Shown: positions 48,521 to 58,471, counted from the first letter of the stretch. The stretch: DNA of 64,000 nt from Micromonospora sp. Llam0 (GCF_003751085.1 NZ_RJJY01000001.1:4278001-4342000); one strand, 5' to 3'. Program-made: numbers and translations. Notes: a model not told the origin generated them from the sequence alone.

Positions 48521-50143
48521 TCAGCCGGCGGCGTAGCGGACCTCGCCGGCCACCACGGTGGCCAGGACGGTGCCGGCGGGCAGCGCGTCGGCGTCCGGGG
48601 TGAGCGGGTCGACGTCGAGCACGGTCAGGTCCGCCGGATCACCGACCCGCAGCATCCCACCGCCCCAGCCGGCCTGCGGACTGCCGGCCACCTGCGCCGC
48701 TCCGGTGGTGAACAGCGCCAGGGCCTCGGCGGCGGTGACCGCCTGGTCCGGCCCGAGCGGCTCGTCGCGGCCCCGGACCCGACGGGTGCGGGCCTGCCAG
48801 ATGCCGTGCAGCACCGACATCGGCGGCCCCGGCCCGTCCGAGCCGCCACCGACCGTCACCCCGGCGTCCAACCAGGATCGCAGTGGATTCGCGGCGGCGG
48901 CGGCCGGCTCGCCGAGCCGGTCGATCAGGTTGAGCCCGAACGCCCACTGCAGCGTCGGATGCGCCGACACCGGCACGCCGAGCCGCCGAGCGGTCGCCAT
49001 CGCCGCCGGTCCTGGGCCGAGGTAGGCGTGGATCAGGTGGAAGCCCAGTCCGGCGATCGGCGTACCGGCCGCGGCCTCGGCGAAGACCGACAGGGTGAGG
49101 TCGATCGCGGCGTCGCCGACGGCGTGCACGCCGACACCACGCCGGTGCGCCGCCGCCGCCACGCAGTGCGCCCGCACCGTCTCGGTGCGCAGGCTCTGGT
49201 TGCCGTGGTAGCCGTCGGTGCCCGGCCAGGGCGACGAACGCAGTGCGGTGCCGAGCGAGCCGCCGCCGTCGAGGAACAGCTTCGTCGGCCCGGCGCGCAA
49301 CAGACCGGGTGCGGCCCGGTCAAGATCAAGTTCATCGAGGGTACGTCGAAGCTGCGCGTCGTCGACGTCATCGCCGCCCAACGGCATCGCGACAGTACGC
49401 AGCCGCAGCGCACCGGCCCGCCCGGCCGCCGCGTACGCGGCCAGTTCGGCGGCCGGCACTGCCGGGTCGACGGCGGTGGTGATGCCATGGGCGAGCAGCT
49501 CCGCCTGCCCGGCGGTGATCCAGTCGATCCTCGTCTGCTGGTCCGGCTCCGGGACCACCGCGCGGACCAGGGCCACGGCCGGATGTTCGACGAGCAGCCC
49601 GGTCGGGGTGCCGTCGGCGTACCGGTCGATCCGTCCGCCGGCTGGGTCCGAAGTGCCGGCGGTGATCCCGGCCAGCCGCAACGCGGTCAGGTTGGCGATG
49701 CCGTCGTGGCCCTTGCGGTCCAGCAGCACCGGCCGGCCAGGAGCGGCAGCCTCCAACTCGGCGGCGCTGGGTAGCCGGCGTTCGGCCAGGTCACCGGGGT
49801 CGAAGCCGGCATCGGCCTCGATCCACCGGCGGGTGGGATGCCGGCGGGCGTACCCGCTGATCCGGTCGCAGATGTCGCGGACGCTGACCGCGTCGTCCAA
49901 CCCGACCCGGGCGGCGGCCCGGCCGGCCCAGATCAGGTGGACGTGACTGTCGACGAAGCCGGGCAGCACTACCCCGCCGGGCGGGGCGAGCTCCGGCGTT
50001 CCGGTGGGAACGGCGGCGCGGGCGGCGCGCAGGTCACCGACGGCGACGATCCGACCGGCCCGTACGGCCACCGCCTCGGCCAGCGGGCCGGTTGGGTCCA
50101 TCGTCTGTACGTCGCCGACGACGAGCAGGTCACCGCCGGTCAC
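48521..50143 (-). CDS. amidohydrolase family protein (YtcJ/NfdA-like)
   Basis: 540 aa. LPGFVDSHVHLIWAG (His-x-His), LLDRKGHDGIAN with the conserved Lys/His, GVGVHAVGDAAID (His) and VGGGSDGPGPPMS (Asp) mark the amidohydrolase_3 group, which includes N-substituted formamide deformylase. It would hydrolyse an N-formyl or other exocyclic amide. The GTG start overlaps the flavin enzyme stop by 4 bp. It is the last gene of the long 13-gene operon. Confidence 0.86.
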   Translation of the reverse strand: MTGGDLLVVGDVQTMDPTGPLAEAVAVRAGRIVAVGDLRAARAAVPTGTPELAPPGGVVLPGFVDSHVHLIWAGRAAARVGLDDAVSVRDICDRISGYARRHPTRRWIEADAGFDPGDLAERRLPSAAELEAAAPGRPVLLDRKGHDGIANLTALRLAGITAGTSDPAGGRIDRYADGTPTGLLVEHPAVALVRAVVPEPDQQTRIDWITAGQAELLAHGITTAVDPAVPAAELAAYAAAGRAGALRLRTVAMPLGGDDVDDAQLRRTLDELDLDRAAPGLLRAGPTKLFLDGGGSLGTALRSSPWPGTDGYHGNQSLRTETVRAHCVAAAAHRRGVGVHAVGDAAIDLTLSVFAEAAAGTPIAGLGFHLIHAYLGPGPAAMATARRLGVPVSAHPTLQWAFGLNLIDRLGEPAAAAANPLRSWLDAGVTVGGGSDGPGPPMSVLHGIWQARTRRVRGRDEPLGPDQAVTAAEALALFTTGAAQVAGSPQAGWGGGMLRVGDPADLTVLDVDPLTPDADALPAGTVLATVVAGEVRYAAG

Positions 50144-52086
50144 CGGGCCACCTGCCGGAAGGCGAGGGCCTCGTGCAGGGTACGGGCGGCCCGTGCCCCG
50201 GCGTGCACCGCGTCGTGCAGCCGCCCCGGGCGCAGCGCGTCGCCGCAGCGCAGCACCGGCCGGCCGGCGGCCACCTCGGCGACAGCCTCGTACAGGTCAT
50301 GGTCGGGTTCGCGGCCGACCGCCGCGACGATCAGCCCGGCCCGCAGCACCGTCCCGTCCACCTGTACCTCCTGGTCTTCGGTGACCCTGGCCCGGTGACC
50401 CAGCACGGTCCGCACCCCGACCGAGGCGAGCAGGTCGGTCCAGGTCGGTGGGTCGTCGGGGGGTTCGTCGTCGAGCACCTGGGTGGTGTCGCCGAGCAGC
50501 GTGACGTCGGCACCGCGCCGGGCCAGCGCGGCGGCGGTGCTGGTGCCGGTCCGGCCGGCACCGATCACCAGCACCGGACCGTCGGCGGGCAGCGGCACCC
50601 GGCCGCGCAGCACGTCGAGTGCGGGCACCGCGCCGGGCAGCGACCGCGCCACGCCGCCGGTGGCGACCAGCAGCCCGACCCAGCCTCCGCCAAGGTCCCT
50701 CGGGTGCAGCGGAGCGTCGGCCAGCTCGACGGCGCTGGCCGCGAGCCGGTCGGTCAACCAGCGCAGGTACGGGGCGAAGCTGTCGTGCACCCCGCTGTCC
50801 ACCGCGTCCCGCAGGGTACCGCCGAGCCGGCCACCGGTGTACAGCCGGACCCGGTGGCCGTGCTCGGCGAGCCGGTGCGCGGCTTCCAGGCCGGCCGGGC
50901 CGGCCCCGGCGACGATCACCGGCGCATCCGGTCGCCCCGGGCCGGACGACCCGGCGGCCGGCGGCAGGCTCAGCGACGGGTTGACGGTGCAGGCGACCGG
51001 CCGGGCGATCAGGGCTGCGCGGGCGTGGCAGCCGTCGTTGCCGCGTACGCAGGGGCGGATCCGCTCGGCGGCGCCGGCGAGCGCCTTGTCCGCCCAGTCC
51101 GGGTCGGCTAGGAACGCCCGGCCGAGCGCGACCAGATCGGCGGTGCCGTCGCGGAGCAGCGTGGCGGCCTGCACCGGTTCGGTGAGCCCGCCACAGGCGA
51201 TGGTGGGCAGCCCGATGCCCCGCAGGGTCCGGGCCGACCGCCAGACGGCGCCCGGTGGCACGGCGGCCGGCGGCACCTGGCGTACCCGCGTGGCGTGGTT
51301 GCCGGACGAGACATGGACCGCGTCGACCTGACCGGTGGCGGCCAGGGCCGCGACCAGCTCGGCGGTCTCGGCCAGGTCCTGCCCGCCGGGCTCGTGGTCA
51401 CGGTCGGACAGCCGTACGGTGAGCGCCACCTCGGCCGGCAGCGCGGCCCGGCAGCGGGCGACGACCTCCAGCAGGACGCGACGTCGCCGGGCCGGATCGC
51501 CGCCGTAGTCGTCGTCGCGCCGGTTGGTGTGCGGGGAGAGGAATCCGGCGAGCAGGTAGCCGTTGGCCGCCTGGATCTCCACCACCTGGAAGCCGGCCCG
51601 GGCCGCGCGGCCGGCGGCCCGGCCGAACCCGTCGACGACCGCGGCGATCTCGTCGACGGTGATGGCGCGTGGTCGCAGCCCGAGTCGGCGTTCGATGGCG
51701 GGCCAGGGCACCGCCGACGCGGCGAGCGCCTCCCCCGGCAGGGTGCGCTGCCGTCCGGCGTGAGCGATCTGCAGCCCGGCGACGCGGCCGTCGGCGCGGA
51801 TCCGCTCGGCGACCGGGGCCAACGCGGCGGCGTGGTCGTCGCTGGCGATGCCGAGGTGGCCGGGGAAGCCGAGGGCGGCCCCGTCGTCGATCGCGGTGAA
51901 CTCGACGATGGTCAACGCGCTCCCCCGGCCGACCCGCGCATAGTGGTCCCGGTGCCACGGCTGGGCGTACCCACCGGCGTCGGCCGCGCCGGTCGAGGTG
52001 GGTGCCTTGACGATCCGGGACCGCAGCGTGACCGGCCCGAGCCGGTACGGTTCGGCGAGTAGTGCGGCCGCCTCGGCGGGGTCCAT
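50140..52086 (-). CDS. Old Yellow Enzyme-like flavin oxidoreductase (2,4-dienoyl-CoA reductase type)
   Basis: 648 aa. FMN barrel (about 1-340) with LQIAHAGRQ, the QAANGYLLAGFLSPHTNRR active site and ACGGLTEP; iron-sulphur linker; then an FAD/NAD(P) domain (about 385-640) with VIVAGAGPAGLEAAHRLAEH. The linker has Cys346, Cys353 and Cys366, but the expected fourth ligand position 349 is Gly (CVRGNDGC instead of C-x2-C-x3-C), so the 4Fe-4S cluster may be altered. Related enzymes reduce enones or demethylate amines. It is coupled to both neighbours in the operon. Confidence 0.85.
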   Translation of the reverse strand: MDPAEAAALLAEPYRLGPVTLRSRIVKAPTSTGAADAGGYAQPWHRDHYARVGRGSALTIVEFTAIDDGAALGFPGHLGIASDDHAAALAPVAERIRADGRVAGLQIAHAGRQRTLPGEALAASAVPWPAIERRLGLRPRAITVDEIAAVVDGFGRAAGRAARAGFQVVEIQAANGYLLAGFLSPHTNRRDDDYGGDPARRRRVLLEVVARCRAALPAEVALTVRLSDRDHEPGGQDLAETAELVAALAATGQVDAVHVSSGNHATRVRQVPPAAVPPGAVWRSARTLRGIGLPTIACGGLTEPVQAATLLRDGTADLVALGRAFLADPDWADKALAGAAERIRPCVRGNDGCHARAALIARPVACTVNPSLSLPPAAGSSGPGRPDAPVIVAGAGPAGLEAAHRLAEHGHRVRLYTGGRLGGTLRDAVDSGVHDSFAPYLRWLTDRLAASAVELADAPLHPRDLGGGWVGLLVATGGVARSLPGAVPALDVLRGRVPLPADGPVLVIGAGRTGTSTAAALARRGADVTLLGDTTQVLDDEPPDDPPTWTDLLASVGVRTVLGHRARVTEDQEVQVDGTVLRAGLIVAAVGREPDHDLYEAVAEVAAGRPVLRCGDALRPGRLHDAVHAGARAARTLHEALAFRQVAR

Positions 52087-53618
52087 CAGTGGCCTCGCAG
52101 CACCCGGGCGGCGCCGTCGGCGCGGGGGTCGCTGGCCGCGTCGAGGCCGGCCGGGGTGAGCCGGGCCAGTTGGACGTGCCCGGCGTCGTCGTGGCGCTGC
52201 GGCAACTGCACCACCCGCAGGTTGAGATCGGTGGCGGCGGCCCGCAGCGCGTCGGCGGCCGGGGTGTCGGGTTCGAGCAGCAGGCTGGGCTGGTCCTGCC
52301 CGACGTCGCGGGCACCGATCACCCAGCGCGAGCGGGCCAGCAGGCCGGCCGGGTCGGCGGTGGTCAGCGCCTCGGCGGCGACCTGGGCCAGGATCCACGG
52401 CTGGGCCCGGCCGCCCTGGCAGCCGAGCGCGACGATCCGGTCCGGGCCGGTGGCGATCGCCGGGCAGAGGGTGTGTGGTGGGCGGGCACCGGGGCGCAGC
52501 CGGCCGGGGTGGGCCGGGTCGAGGCTGAACACCGACCCCCGGTTGTGCAGCACCAGGCCGGTGCCGGGTTCGCAGATACCGGCGCCGAACGTCTGGAAGA
52601 CGCTCTGGATCAGGGTGACGGCGGTGCCGTCGCTGCCGACGGCGGTGACCGCGACGGTGTCGCCAGCCGGTTTCGGGCCGGAGGGCGGCACCGGCCTGGC
52701 CGGCGGGTCGGTGCGCAGCAGTAGCCCGTCGAGGTCGATCGGACCGGTCCGGGGGTCACCGAGCAGGGTGTCGCGGCGCTGCTCGGCGGTCCGGGCGGTG
52801 GCCAGCGCGGCGGCGTCGGCGCTGGCGTTGGCGTTGGCGTTGGCGTTGGCGAGCATGGCCAGCAGGGTGGCGCCCTGACTGGGCGGCGGCGCGACCGACC
52901 AGGTCACCCCGGAGCCGACGGCGGCGTACCGCAGTGGATCGGTGATCTCGGCGGCGTGCCCGGCAAGGTCGGCGGTGGTCAGCGGGCTGCCGAGGGCGGC
53001 CAGCCCGGCGGCCAGCGCCTCGGCGAGCTCGCCCTGGTAGTAGTCGCGCCAGTCGGCGCCGATGGTGCCGAGGGTGCGGGCCAGCGCCGGCTGGCGCAGC
53101 ACCGCTCCGGCCGGCAGCGGCGTACCGTCGCCGTCGAGCAGCAGCGCGGCCAGGCCGGGATCGGCGCGGACCACGTCGAGCCGGCGCAGGATCGCCGCAG
53201 CCAGGCCAGGGCTGACCGGTACGCCGCCGACGGCCAACTCGACGGCGGGTGCCAGCACCCGGGCCAGCGGCAGCCGGCCGCCGAGGTCGGCGAGCGCGGC
53301 CCAGCCGGCGACGACACCGGGCACGGTGACGGTCAGCGGACCGCCGGGTGGCATCCGGTCCCCGGCTGCGCGCAGCGCCGCGACGTCGACGCTGGCGGCG
53401 GCCGCGCCGACCGACAGCACCGCGCGTACCTCGTCGTCGGGGGTGCGGACCAGGGCGATCAGGTCACCGCCGGCGGAGCACTGGTGCGGGTAGGCGACGG
53501 TGAGCGCGGCGGCGGCGGCGAGGACGGCGTCAACGACGCCGCCGCCGGCCGCCACCACGTCGGCGGCGGCGTCCAACGCGGACGGATGCGGTGCGGCGAA
53601 CGCGATCTCGATCGACAT
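52086..53618 (-). CDS. gamma-glutamyltransferase family protein
   Basis: 510 aa Ntn-hydrolase. Large-subunit part: PHPSALDAAADVVAAGGGVV, HQCSAGGDLIALV and TVTVPGVVAGW. The autocleavage Thr begins DTVAVTAVGSDGTAVT, and the small subunit continues with FQTFGAGICEPGTGLVLHNR. A (Asn-Ala) run near 258 comes from a GTTGGC microsatellite. There is no signal peptide, so it is cytoplasmic, unlike the classical periplasmic enzymes. Members can also be cephalosporin-type acylases, so cleavage of an amide in the imported compound is possible. Confidence 0.85.
   Translation of the reverse strand: MSIEIAFAAPHPSALDAAADVVAAGGGVVDAVLAAAAALTVAYPHQCSAGGDLIALVRTPDDEVRAVLSVGAAAASVDVAALRAAGDRMPPGGPLTVTVPGVVAGWAALADLGGRLPLARVLAPAVELAVGGVPVSPGLAAAILRRLDVVRADPGLAALLLDGDGTPLPAGAVLRQPALARTLGTIGADWRDYYQGELAEALAAGLAALGSPLTTADLAGHAAEITDPLRYAAVGSGVTWSVAPPPSQGATLLAMLANANANANASADAAALATARTAEQRRDTLLGDPRTGPIDLDGLLLRTDPPARPVPPSGPKPAGDTVAVTAVGSDGTAVTLIQSVFQTFGAGICEPGTGLVLHNRGSVFSLDPAHPGRLRPGARPPHTLCPAIATGPDRIVALGCQGGRAQPWILAQVAAEALTTADPAGLLARSRWVIGARDVGQDQPSLLLEPDTPAADALRAAATDLNLRVVQLPQRHDDAGHVQLARLTPAGLDAASDPRADGAARVLRGH
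52827..52850. repeat. 6-bp microsatellite, four GTTGGC units
   Basis: Four exact hexamers within the gamma-glutamyltransferase gene encode alternating Asn-Ala residues in a loop ahead of the nucleophile region. The number may vary between strains. Confidence 0.8.
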
Positions 53619-53637
53619 GCGGATCAGTCTCGCCGGG

Positions 53638-54270
53638 TCAGTCGCGCTGGATCAGGATGGTACGGGCGAACGCCCCGTCGGCGCCGACCAGCTTCGTCGG
53701 CAGGCAGACCAGCTCGTACTCCCCCGGTGGCACGGCGTCCAGGTCGGCGTTCTCCAGGATGATCACGCCGGAGCCGAGCAGTGCGTGGTGGGCGTCCCAG
53801 GTGTCGGTACGCCGATGGCTCTCGATGGTCAGGTAGTCGATGCCGATCAGCGCGACCCGCTGGTCGATCAGCCAGCGGGCGGCCTCCGGGGAGAGCCCGA
53901 CCCAGGATTCGGCGCGTTCGGTCTCGCGCAACGGGCCGGCCGAGTTGCTGGTCTTCAACAGCACCCGGGTGGCACCGGCGACTCCGGCGGTGACCAGATC
54001 GGCGATGGTCACGTCCCCGTCGACGGCGGTCAGGTCGGCGACCACCGCCGGGCCGACCAGGGTCTCCAGCGCCACCTCGTCGATCGGGGTGGCACCGTCG
54101 ACGAAGTGCGCCGGGGCGTCGACGTGGGTGCCGGTGTGCGCGCCGAGCCGCCACCGGGTGACGTTGGAGGCGTCGCCGTTGGCCAGCGACTCGACGATCT
54201 CCACCTCGGGTTTACGGCCCCAGTGCAGCATCTTCGGATGGATCGGCAGGGTGATGTCGTAGATCTTCAC
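53638..54270 (-). CDS. cyclase family protein (kynurenine-formamidase-like)
   Basis: 210 aa. The metal motif HTGTHVDAPAHF (about residues 45-56) is the hallmark H-x-G-T-H-x-D of KynB-type metal-dependent formamidases and isatin hydrolases. YLTIESHRRT and VILENADLDAVPPGEYEL complete the family pattern. It is expected to hydrolyse an N-formyl or a cyclic amide. It lies between creatininase and gamma-glutamyltransferase genes in the long operon. Confidence 0.9.
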   Translation of the reverse strand: MKIYDITLPIHPKMLHWGRKPEVEIVESLANGDASNVTRWRLGAHTGTHVDAPAHFVDGATPIDEVALETLVGPAVVADLTAVDGDVTIADLVTAGVAGATRVLLKTSNSAGPLRETERAESWVGLSPEAARWLIDQRVALIGIDYLTIESHRRTDTWDAHHALLGSGVIILENADLDAVPPGEYELVCLPTKLVGADGAFARTILIQRD

Positions 54271-54298
54271 GCAGAATGCTCCTTCGCGGCACCGGTCG

Positions 54299-54370
54299 GG
54301 GCCGGTGGGTGGGGTCGGGCCAGGGCCGGTGGGCGGACGGTCAGGGCCGGTGGGTGGGGTCGGGCCAGGG
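54299..54370. repeat. 27-bp duplication at the creatininase 3' end
   Basis: Two identical 27-bp blocks (54299-54325, 54344-54370), with a partial GGGCCGGTGGGCGG copy between, span the creatininase stop and the following gap. It looks like a local slippage product. Confidence 0.65.
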
Positions 54371-55153
54371 TTCGCGCACGGCGGCGGCGACGGCCCGGGC
54401 GGTGGTGGCCACGCAGCGGTCGAACTCGGCCCGGCCGTGCTCAGCGGTGGCGTCGGCGACGTCGCGGCCCCACACGCCGGTGTCGCTGACCTGGTCCATC
54501 CGGTAGTCCCAGAACGAGTCGACGTCGCGGTGTGAGGTGGCCTTGTCCATCCGGACCAGATCCGGGTGCAGGTGCAGCATCACCGAGGTCTCGAAGTAGT
54601 TGGCGTGCATCAGGCCACGCCCGTGGTAGACGTGCCCGTCGACCTCCGGCCCGGGGTACATGGTCACGTAGGCCAACGCCCGTACCCGTGAGTCGCGGTG
54701 GCGTACCCGTAGCTTCTCGGCGGATACGTCGAGCGAGCCGTTGTTCCAGATGTGTCCGTTGAGCAGGATGAACTGCCGGACGCCGCTGGCGTGCAGCGAG
54801 TCGATGACGTCTTCGACGACGGCGATCAGGGTCTCCGGGCGCAACGCGATGGTGCCGGCGAAGTCGCCGTGCGAGGCGGAGACGCCGTACCCGATCGGCG
54901 GCACCACTGGCACGCCGGTGAGGGCGGAGACGTCGCGGGCGACCGCGTCGCAGATCAGCGTGTCGACGGCGAGCGGCAGGTGCGGGCCGTGCTGTTCGGT
55001 GGCGCCGACCGGAATGATCACCGCGTCGACGGTGGTTGCCGTGTGGCCGGCCTCCGGCCAGGTCAGCTCGGCCCAGGCGACCGGCGTGCCGGGGCCGCCG
55101 AGCTCGGCGGCGAGCGCCGCCCGGTCAAGGTCGGTGCGGGACGGTTCGGACAC
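54341..55153 (-). CDS. creatininase family amidohydrolase
   Basis: 270 aa. Metal-binding segments: PVGATEQHGPHLPLAVDT (Glu, His, Asp), GVSASHGDFAGTIAL and LNGHIWNNG, plus the Glu in NYFETSVML. The family hydrolyses cyclic amides such as creatinine and deformylates pyrimidine or riboflavin-pathway intermediates. GTG 55153 with AGGA 6 bases upstream is chosen over ATG 55174. Opening of a lactam ring in the pathway is likely. Its 3' end carries a 27-bp tandem duplication. Confidence 0.87.
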   Translation of the reverse strand: MSEPSRTDLDRAALAAELGGPGTPVAWAELTWPEAGHTATTVDAVIIPVGATEQHGPHLPLAVDTLICDAVARDVSALTGVPVVPPIGYGVSASHGDFAGTIALRPETLIAVVEDVIDSLHASGVRQFILLNGHIWNNGSLDVSAEKLRVRHRDSRVRALAYVTMYPGPEVDGHVYHGRGLMHANYFETSVMLHLHPDLVRMDKATSHRDVDSFWDYRMDQVSDTGVWGRDVADATAEHGRAEFDRCVATTARAVAAAVREPWPDPTHRP

Positions 55154-55210
55154 GGTGTTCCTCTCTCGGTACATGGACGGAGTCGGGCGCGGCACGTGGA
55201 CGGGGCCGGG

Positions 55211-55666
55211 TCACCAGGCCCGGCGGGTCTTCTCCGGCAGCAGGTCAATGGCCTCCATCGCGGTGACGGCGCCGTCGACGGTGGTGATCCAGACCCGAGC
55301 CTGCGGGCTGTAGTCGCTGATCAGCTCGCGGCACACCCCGCACGGGGCGATGACCCGGAACCGGCCGGCTGGCTTGATCTGCACCGAGACCACGCTGTCG
55401 ACGGTGAGCGGCGTCCCGGCCGGCAACGCGGCGCGGGCCGCGCCGAGTGCGACACCTTCGGCGCAGATCGAGCTGCGCCGGCAGGACCCTTCCAGGTGGA
55501 CGCCGGTGTGGACGGTGCCGTCCGGGGTACGCAGCGCGGTGGCGACCTCGTGCCGGCCGGCGACCCAGACCTTCGACAGCAGCCGCTGGGCGACGTCAAG
55601 CAGCTCGACCTCGCCCGGAGTCATCCCGGCCGGTGCCGGTACCGGCGCGACGTCCTCGCTGATCAT
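55211..55666 (-). CDS. cytidine deaminase-like protein
   Basis: 151 aa. The zinc site is SICAEGVALG (Cys-Ala-Glu with catalytic Glu) and APCGVCRELI (Pro-Cys-x2-Cys), as in tetrameric cytidine or blasticidin deaminases. It starts with ATG 55666, overlapping the amidohydrolase end by 4 bp. Placement inside a catabolic operon, not next to nucleoside salvage genes, suggests it deaminates an N-heterocyclic intermediate. Cytidine itself remains possible. Confidence 0.85.
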   Translation of the reverse strand: MISEDVAPVPAPAGMTPGEVELLDVAQRLLSKVWVAGRHEVATALRTPDGTVHTGVHLEGSCRRSSICAEGVALGAARAALPAGTPLTVDSVVSVQIKPAGRFRVIAPCGVCRELISDYSPQARVWITTVDGAVTAMEAIDLLPEKTRRAW

Positions 55667-56427
55667 GCGGTGATCCCGAGCAGCTTGGCCATGTTGCCGC
55701 CCTCGACGAGTGCCCGGTCCGCGGCGTCCGGGATCGCCTTGGCGATCTTCATCCGTTCCAGGTCGAAGTCGGATCCGGGCCACTCACTGCCCAGCAGGAT
55801 CTGCTCCGGGCCGAGCCGGGCGTACGCCCGCTTGACGTCGCTGATCAGGGTGGCCGAGGTCTCCAGATAGATGTGCGGGTTCCGTTCGGCGACGATGATC
55901 GCCTCGGGGACGTTCCAGACCGCCCCCATGTGGGCGATGATCGTCGGCACCTGCGGGTGGCCCTTGGCGATCTCCTCGACTGCCAGCGGCGCGCAGAACG
56001 CGTCGTCGAGGGCGTTGATCAGCACCATCAGGCCGTGTTCGGCGCAGGCGGCGAAGACCGGGTCGAGCAGTCCGTGGTCGGCGACGTGGTAGCCGTGCAG
56101 GCTGGGGTGCAGTTTGAGCCCTTTGAGGCCGGCGTCGGCGATCCGGGCGATCTCGTCGAGCGCGTCGTCGTCGGCCGGGCGGACCTGCCCGAAGCCGAAC
56201 AGCCGGTCCGGGTGGGCCTTGGCCAGGCCAATGATGAAGTCGTTCTCGATCCGCTGGGCCAGTGAGCAGACCATCGCCATGTCGACCCCGGCGGCGTCCA
56301 TCCGGTCCAGGATTCGCCGCGGGTCGAACGGCGTGTACGGCGGCGGTGCCTGCCCCGGCCGGGCGCCGGTGAGGTAGTCGGATCGGCCCCGCACGTCCTG
56401 GGTGGTGTTGTACGCGTCGATGATCAC
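55663..56427 (-). CDS. amidohydrolase_2 family metal-dependent hydrolase
   Basis: 254-aa TIM barrel of the ACMSD/gamma-resorcylate decarboxylase group: [40 protein letters not shown] and [13 protein letters not shown]. The usual N-terminal D-x-H-x-H is replaced by DAYNTTQD, so one metal site may be lost. Family members hydrolyse lactones or decarboxylate aromatic acids. GTG 56427 overlaps the ABC ATPase stop. Confidence 0.8.
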   Translation of the reverse strand: MIIDAYNTTQDVRGRSDYLTGARPGQAPPPYTPFDPRRILDRMDAAGVDMAMVCSLAQRIENDFIIGLAKAHPDRLFGFGQVRPADDDALDEIARIADAGLKGLKLHPSLHGYHVADHGLLDPVFAACAEHGLMVLINALDDAFCAPLAVEEIAKGHPQVPTIIAHMGAVWNVPEAIIVAERNPHIYLETSATLISDVKRAYARLGPEQILLGSEWPGSDFDLERMKIAKAIPDAADRALVEGGNMAKLLGITA

Positions 56428-57431
56428 GGTGCTGTGCCTCCGGTGGTGACGGTCGACGGTGCCGGGATGTCCTGCGGCACCAGGGGCAGATGGCAACGGA
56501 CCGTGCGGCCCGGTTGGATCGGTCGCAGCGCCGGCGCTTCGGTGCGGCAACGGTCGACGGCGTACCGGCAGCGGGTGTGGAACAGACATCCGGCCGGCGG
56601 GTGGGCGGGGTCGGGCAGTTCGCCGGCGAGCACGATCCGCTCCCGGTCTGACTCCCGGTCCAGGGTGGGCACGGCGGAGAGCAGCGCCTCGCTGTACGGG
56701 TGTGCCGGTCCGCCGAAGAAGGTGTCCCGGTCGGCGACCTCGATGATCTGGCCGAGGTACATGACGGCGATCCGGTCGGCGATGTGCCGCACCACGCCCA
56801 GGTCGTGCGAGATGAACAGCATGGTCAGCCCGCGCTCCCGGGTCAGGTCGGCGAGCAGGTTCACCACCTGGGCCTGGATGGAGACGTCGAGCGCGGAGAC
56901 CGGCTCGTCGGCGACGATGAACCGGGGGGACGGGGCGAGCGCCCGGGCGATGCCGATGCGCTGCCGCTGGCCACCGGAGAACTCGTGCGGCCGGCGTCGG
57001 CCGGCGTCGCGGCCGAGCCCGACGAGGTCGAGCAGTTCGTCGACGGCCCGGCTGGCGTCGGCCCGGCTGGCCCCCCGGCCGCGCAGCAGCGGCTCGGCGA
57101 CGCTGTCGGAGATCCGCCGCCGCGGGTTGAGCGAGCTGAACGGATCCTGGAAGACCATCTGCAGGTCGGCGCGGATCTGCCGGAACACGGTGCCGCGCAG
57201 GCCGGTGATCTCCCGGCCGAGCAGTCGGATGCTGCCGGCGGTGGGTTCGGTGATCCGCAGGATGGCCCGGCCGAGGGTGGACTTGCCGCAGCCGGATTCA
57301 CCGACCAGGCCGAGGGTCTCGCCCTCGCGGATCTCCAGGTCGACGTCGCGCACGGCACGGACCGGATCACCGCCGCGCCCCGGGTACTCCACCCGCAGGC
57401 CGGTCAGCTGGATCAGTGGCACGCTGGTCAC
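56424..57431 (-). CDS. dipeptide/oligopeptide ABC transporter ATPase (DppF/OppF type)
   Basis: 335 aa. Walker [20 protein letters not shown]-loop [13 protein letters not shown], signature [15 protein letters not shown], Walker [15 protein letters not shown], and the C-terminal oligo_HPY domain with [14 protein letters not shown]. It starts with GTG 57431, overlapping the DppD-type gene by 4 bp. It powers the importer encoded around it. Confidence 0.93.
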   Translation of the reverse strand: MTSVPLIQLTGLRVEYPGRGGDPVRAVRDVDLEIREGETLGLVGESGCGKSTLGRAILRITEPTAGSIRLLGREITGLRGTVFRQIRADLQMVFQDPFSSLNPRRRISDSVAEPLLRGRGASRADASRAVDELLDLVGLGRDAGRRRPHEFSGGQRQRIGIARALAPSPRFIVADEPVSALDVSIQAQVVNLLADLTRERGLTMLFISHDLGVVRHIADRIAVMYLGQIIEVADRDTFFGGPAHPYSEALLSAVPTLDRESDRERIVLAGELPDPAHPPAGCLFHTRCRYAVDRCRTEAPALRPIQPGRTVRCHLPLVPQDIPAPSTVTTGGTAP

Positions 57432-58471
57432 GGTCGACCTCCGACCGCTGCCGGGGTCCGGGCGGTGTGCCGGGCCGACGCGTCGAGCAGGCACGCGTCG
57501 ACGTGGCCGGGTTCGCCGTACCGGTTGACAAGCTCGGGTGGCGCGGTGTCGCAGTCGGCGTGGGCGAACGCGCAGCGCGGGGCGAAGCCGCAGCCGGTCG
57601 GTCGGTCGACCCCGGTGAGTGGGCTGCCGGGGATGGCCGGCAGCCGGTCGGCGACCGGCCCGTCGACCCGGGGCACCGAGTCCAGCAACCCCATCGTGTA
57701 CGGATGCTGCGGTGTGTACAGCACCTGGTCGCGGGTGCCCTGCTCGACGATGCGGCCGCCGTACATGACGGCGACCCGGTCGGCGACCTCGGCGACCACC
57801 CCGAGGTCGTGGGTGATCAGGACGATGGAGGTGCCGTGCTCGGCCTGTAGCCGTTTGAGGGTGGCCAGCACCTGGGCCTGGATGGTGACGTCCAGGGCGG
57901 TGGTGGGCTCGTCGGCGATCAGTACGGTCGGGTCGTTCGCCAGCCCGATCGCGATCATGACGCGTTGCCGCATGCCGCCGGAGAGCTGGTGCGGGTAGGC
58001 GCGCGCGTTGCGGGCCGGATTGGCGATGCCGACGTCGGCGAGCAGCTCCTCGGCCCGCTGCCAGGCCCGCGCCCGGCTGATCCGTTGATGGGTACGGATC
58101 ATCTCGGCGACCTGGGCCCCGGCCCGTTGCAACGGATTGAGCGCGGCGAGGGCGTCCTGGAAGACCACCGCGATGTCCCGGCCCCGGACCCGGCGCAGGT
58201 CGGCCTCGCTGGCGGTGGCCAGGTCCCGCCCGTCGAACTCCACCCGGCCGGTGATGTGCGTGCCGGGTGCCCGGTTGAGCCCGACCAGGCTCATCGCCAG
58301 GGCGGACTTGCCGGAGCCGGACTCGCCGACCAGGGCTAGGATCTCGCCGGCGTGCAGGTCGAGGTCGACGCCGGCGACGGCCGGCAGCCTACCCGCCGGC
58401 ACGTCGAACTCGACCCGCAGCCCGCGGACAGTGAGCACGGGCTGGTGGTCGGTCGCCGGGGCGGAGGTCAC
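57428..58471 (-). CDS. dipeptide/oligopeptide ABC transporter ATPase (DppD/OppD type)
   Basis: 347 aa. Walker [18 protein letters not shown], signature [15 protein letters not shown], Walker [15 protein letters not shown], and the C-terminal [15 protein letters not shown] of the oligo_HPY domain. It forms a heterodimer with the following DppF-type subunit. It overlaps the alpha/beta hydrolase gene by 4 bp, so that enzyme is embedded between permease and ATPase genes of one importer. Confidence 0.93.
   Translation of the reverse strand: MTSAPATDHQPVLTVRGLRVEFDVPAGRLPAVAGVDLDLHAGEILALVGESGSGKSALAMSLVGLNRAPGTHITGRVEFDGRDLATASEADLRRVRGRDIAVVFQDALAALNPLQRAGAQVAEMIRTHQRISRARAWQRAEELLADVGIANPARNARAYPHQLSGGMRQRVMIAIGLANDPTVLIADEPTTALDVTIQAQVLATLKRLQAEHGTSIVLITHDLGVVAEVADRVAVMYGGRIVEQGTRDQVLYTPQHPYTMGLLDSVPRVDGPVADRLPAIPGSPLTGVDRPTGCGFAPRCAFAHADCDTAPPELVNRYGEPGHVDACLLDASARHTARTPAAVGGRP

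Noticed and set aside
53619..53637. GTCTCGCC in the gap between cyclase and gamma-glutamyltransferase genes as an eighth motif site
   Set aside because: It lies inside an operon in a 19-bp gap and lacks both flanking parts of the motif.
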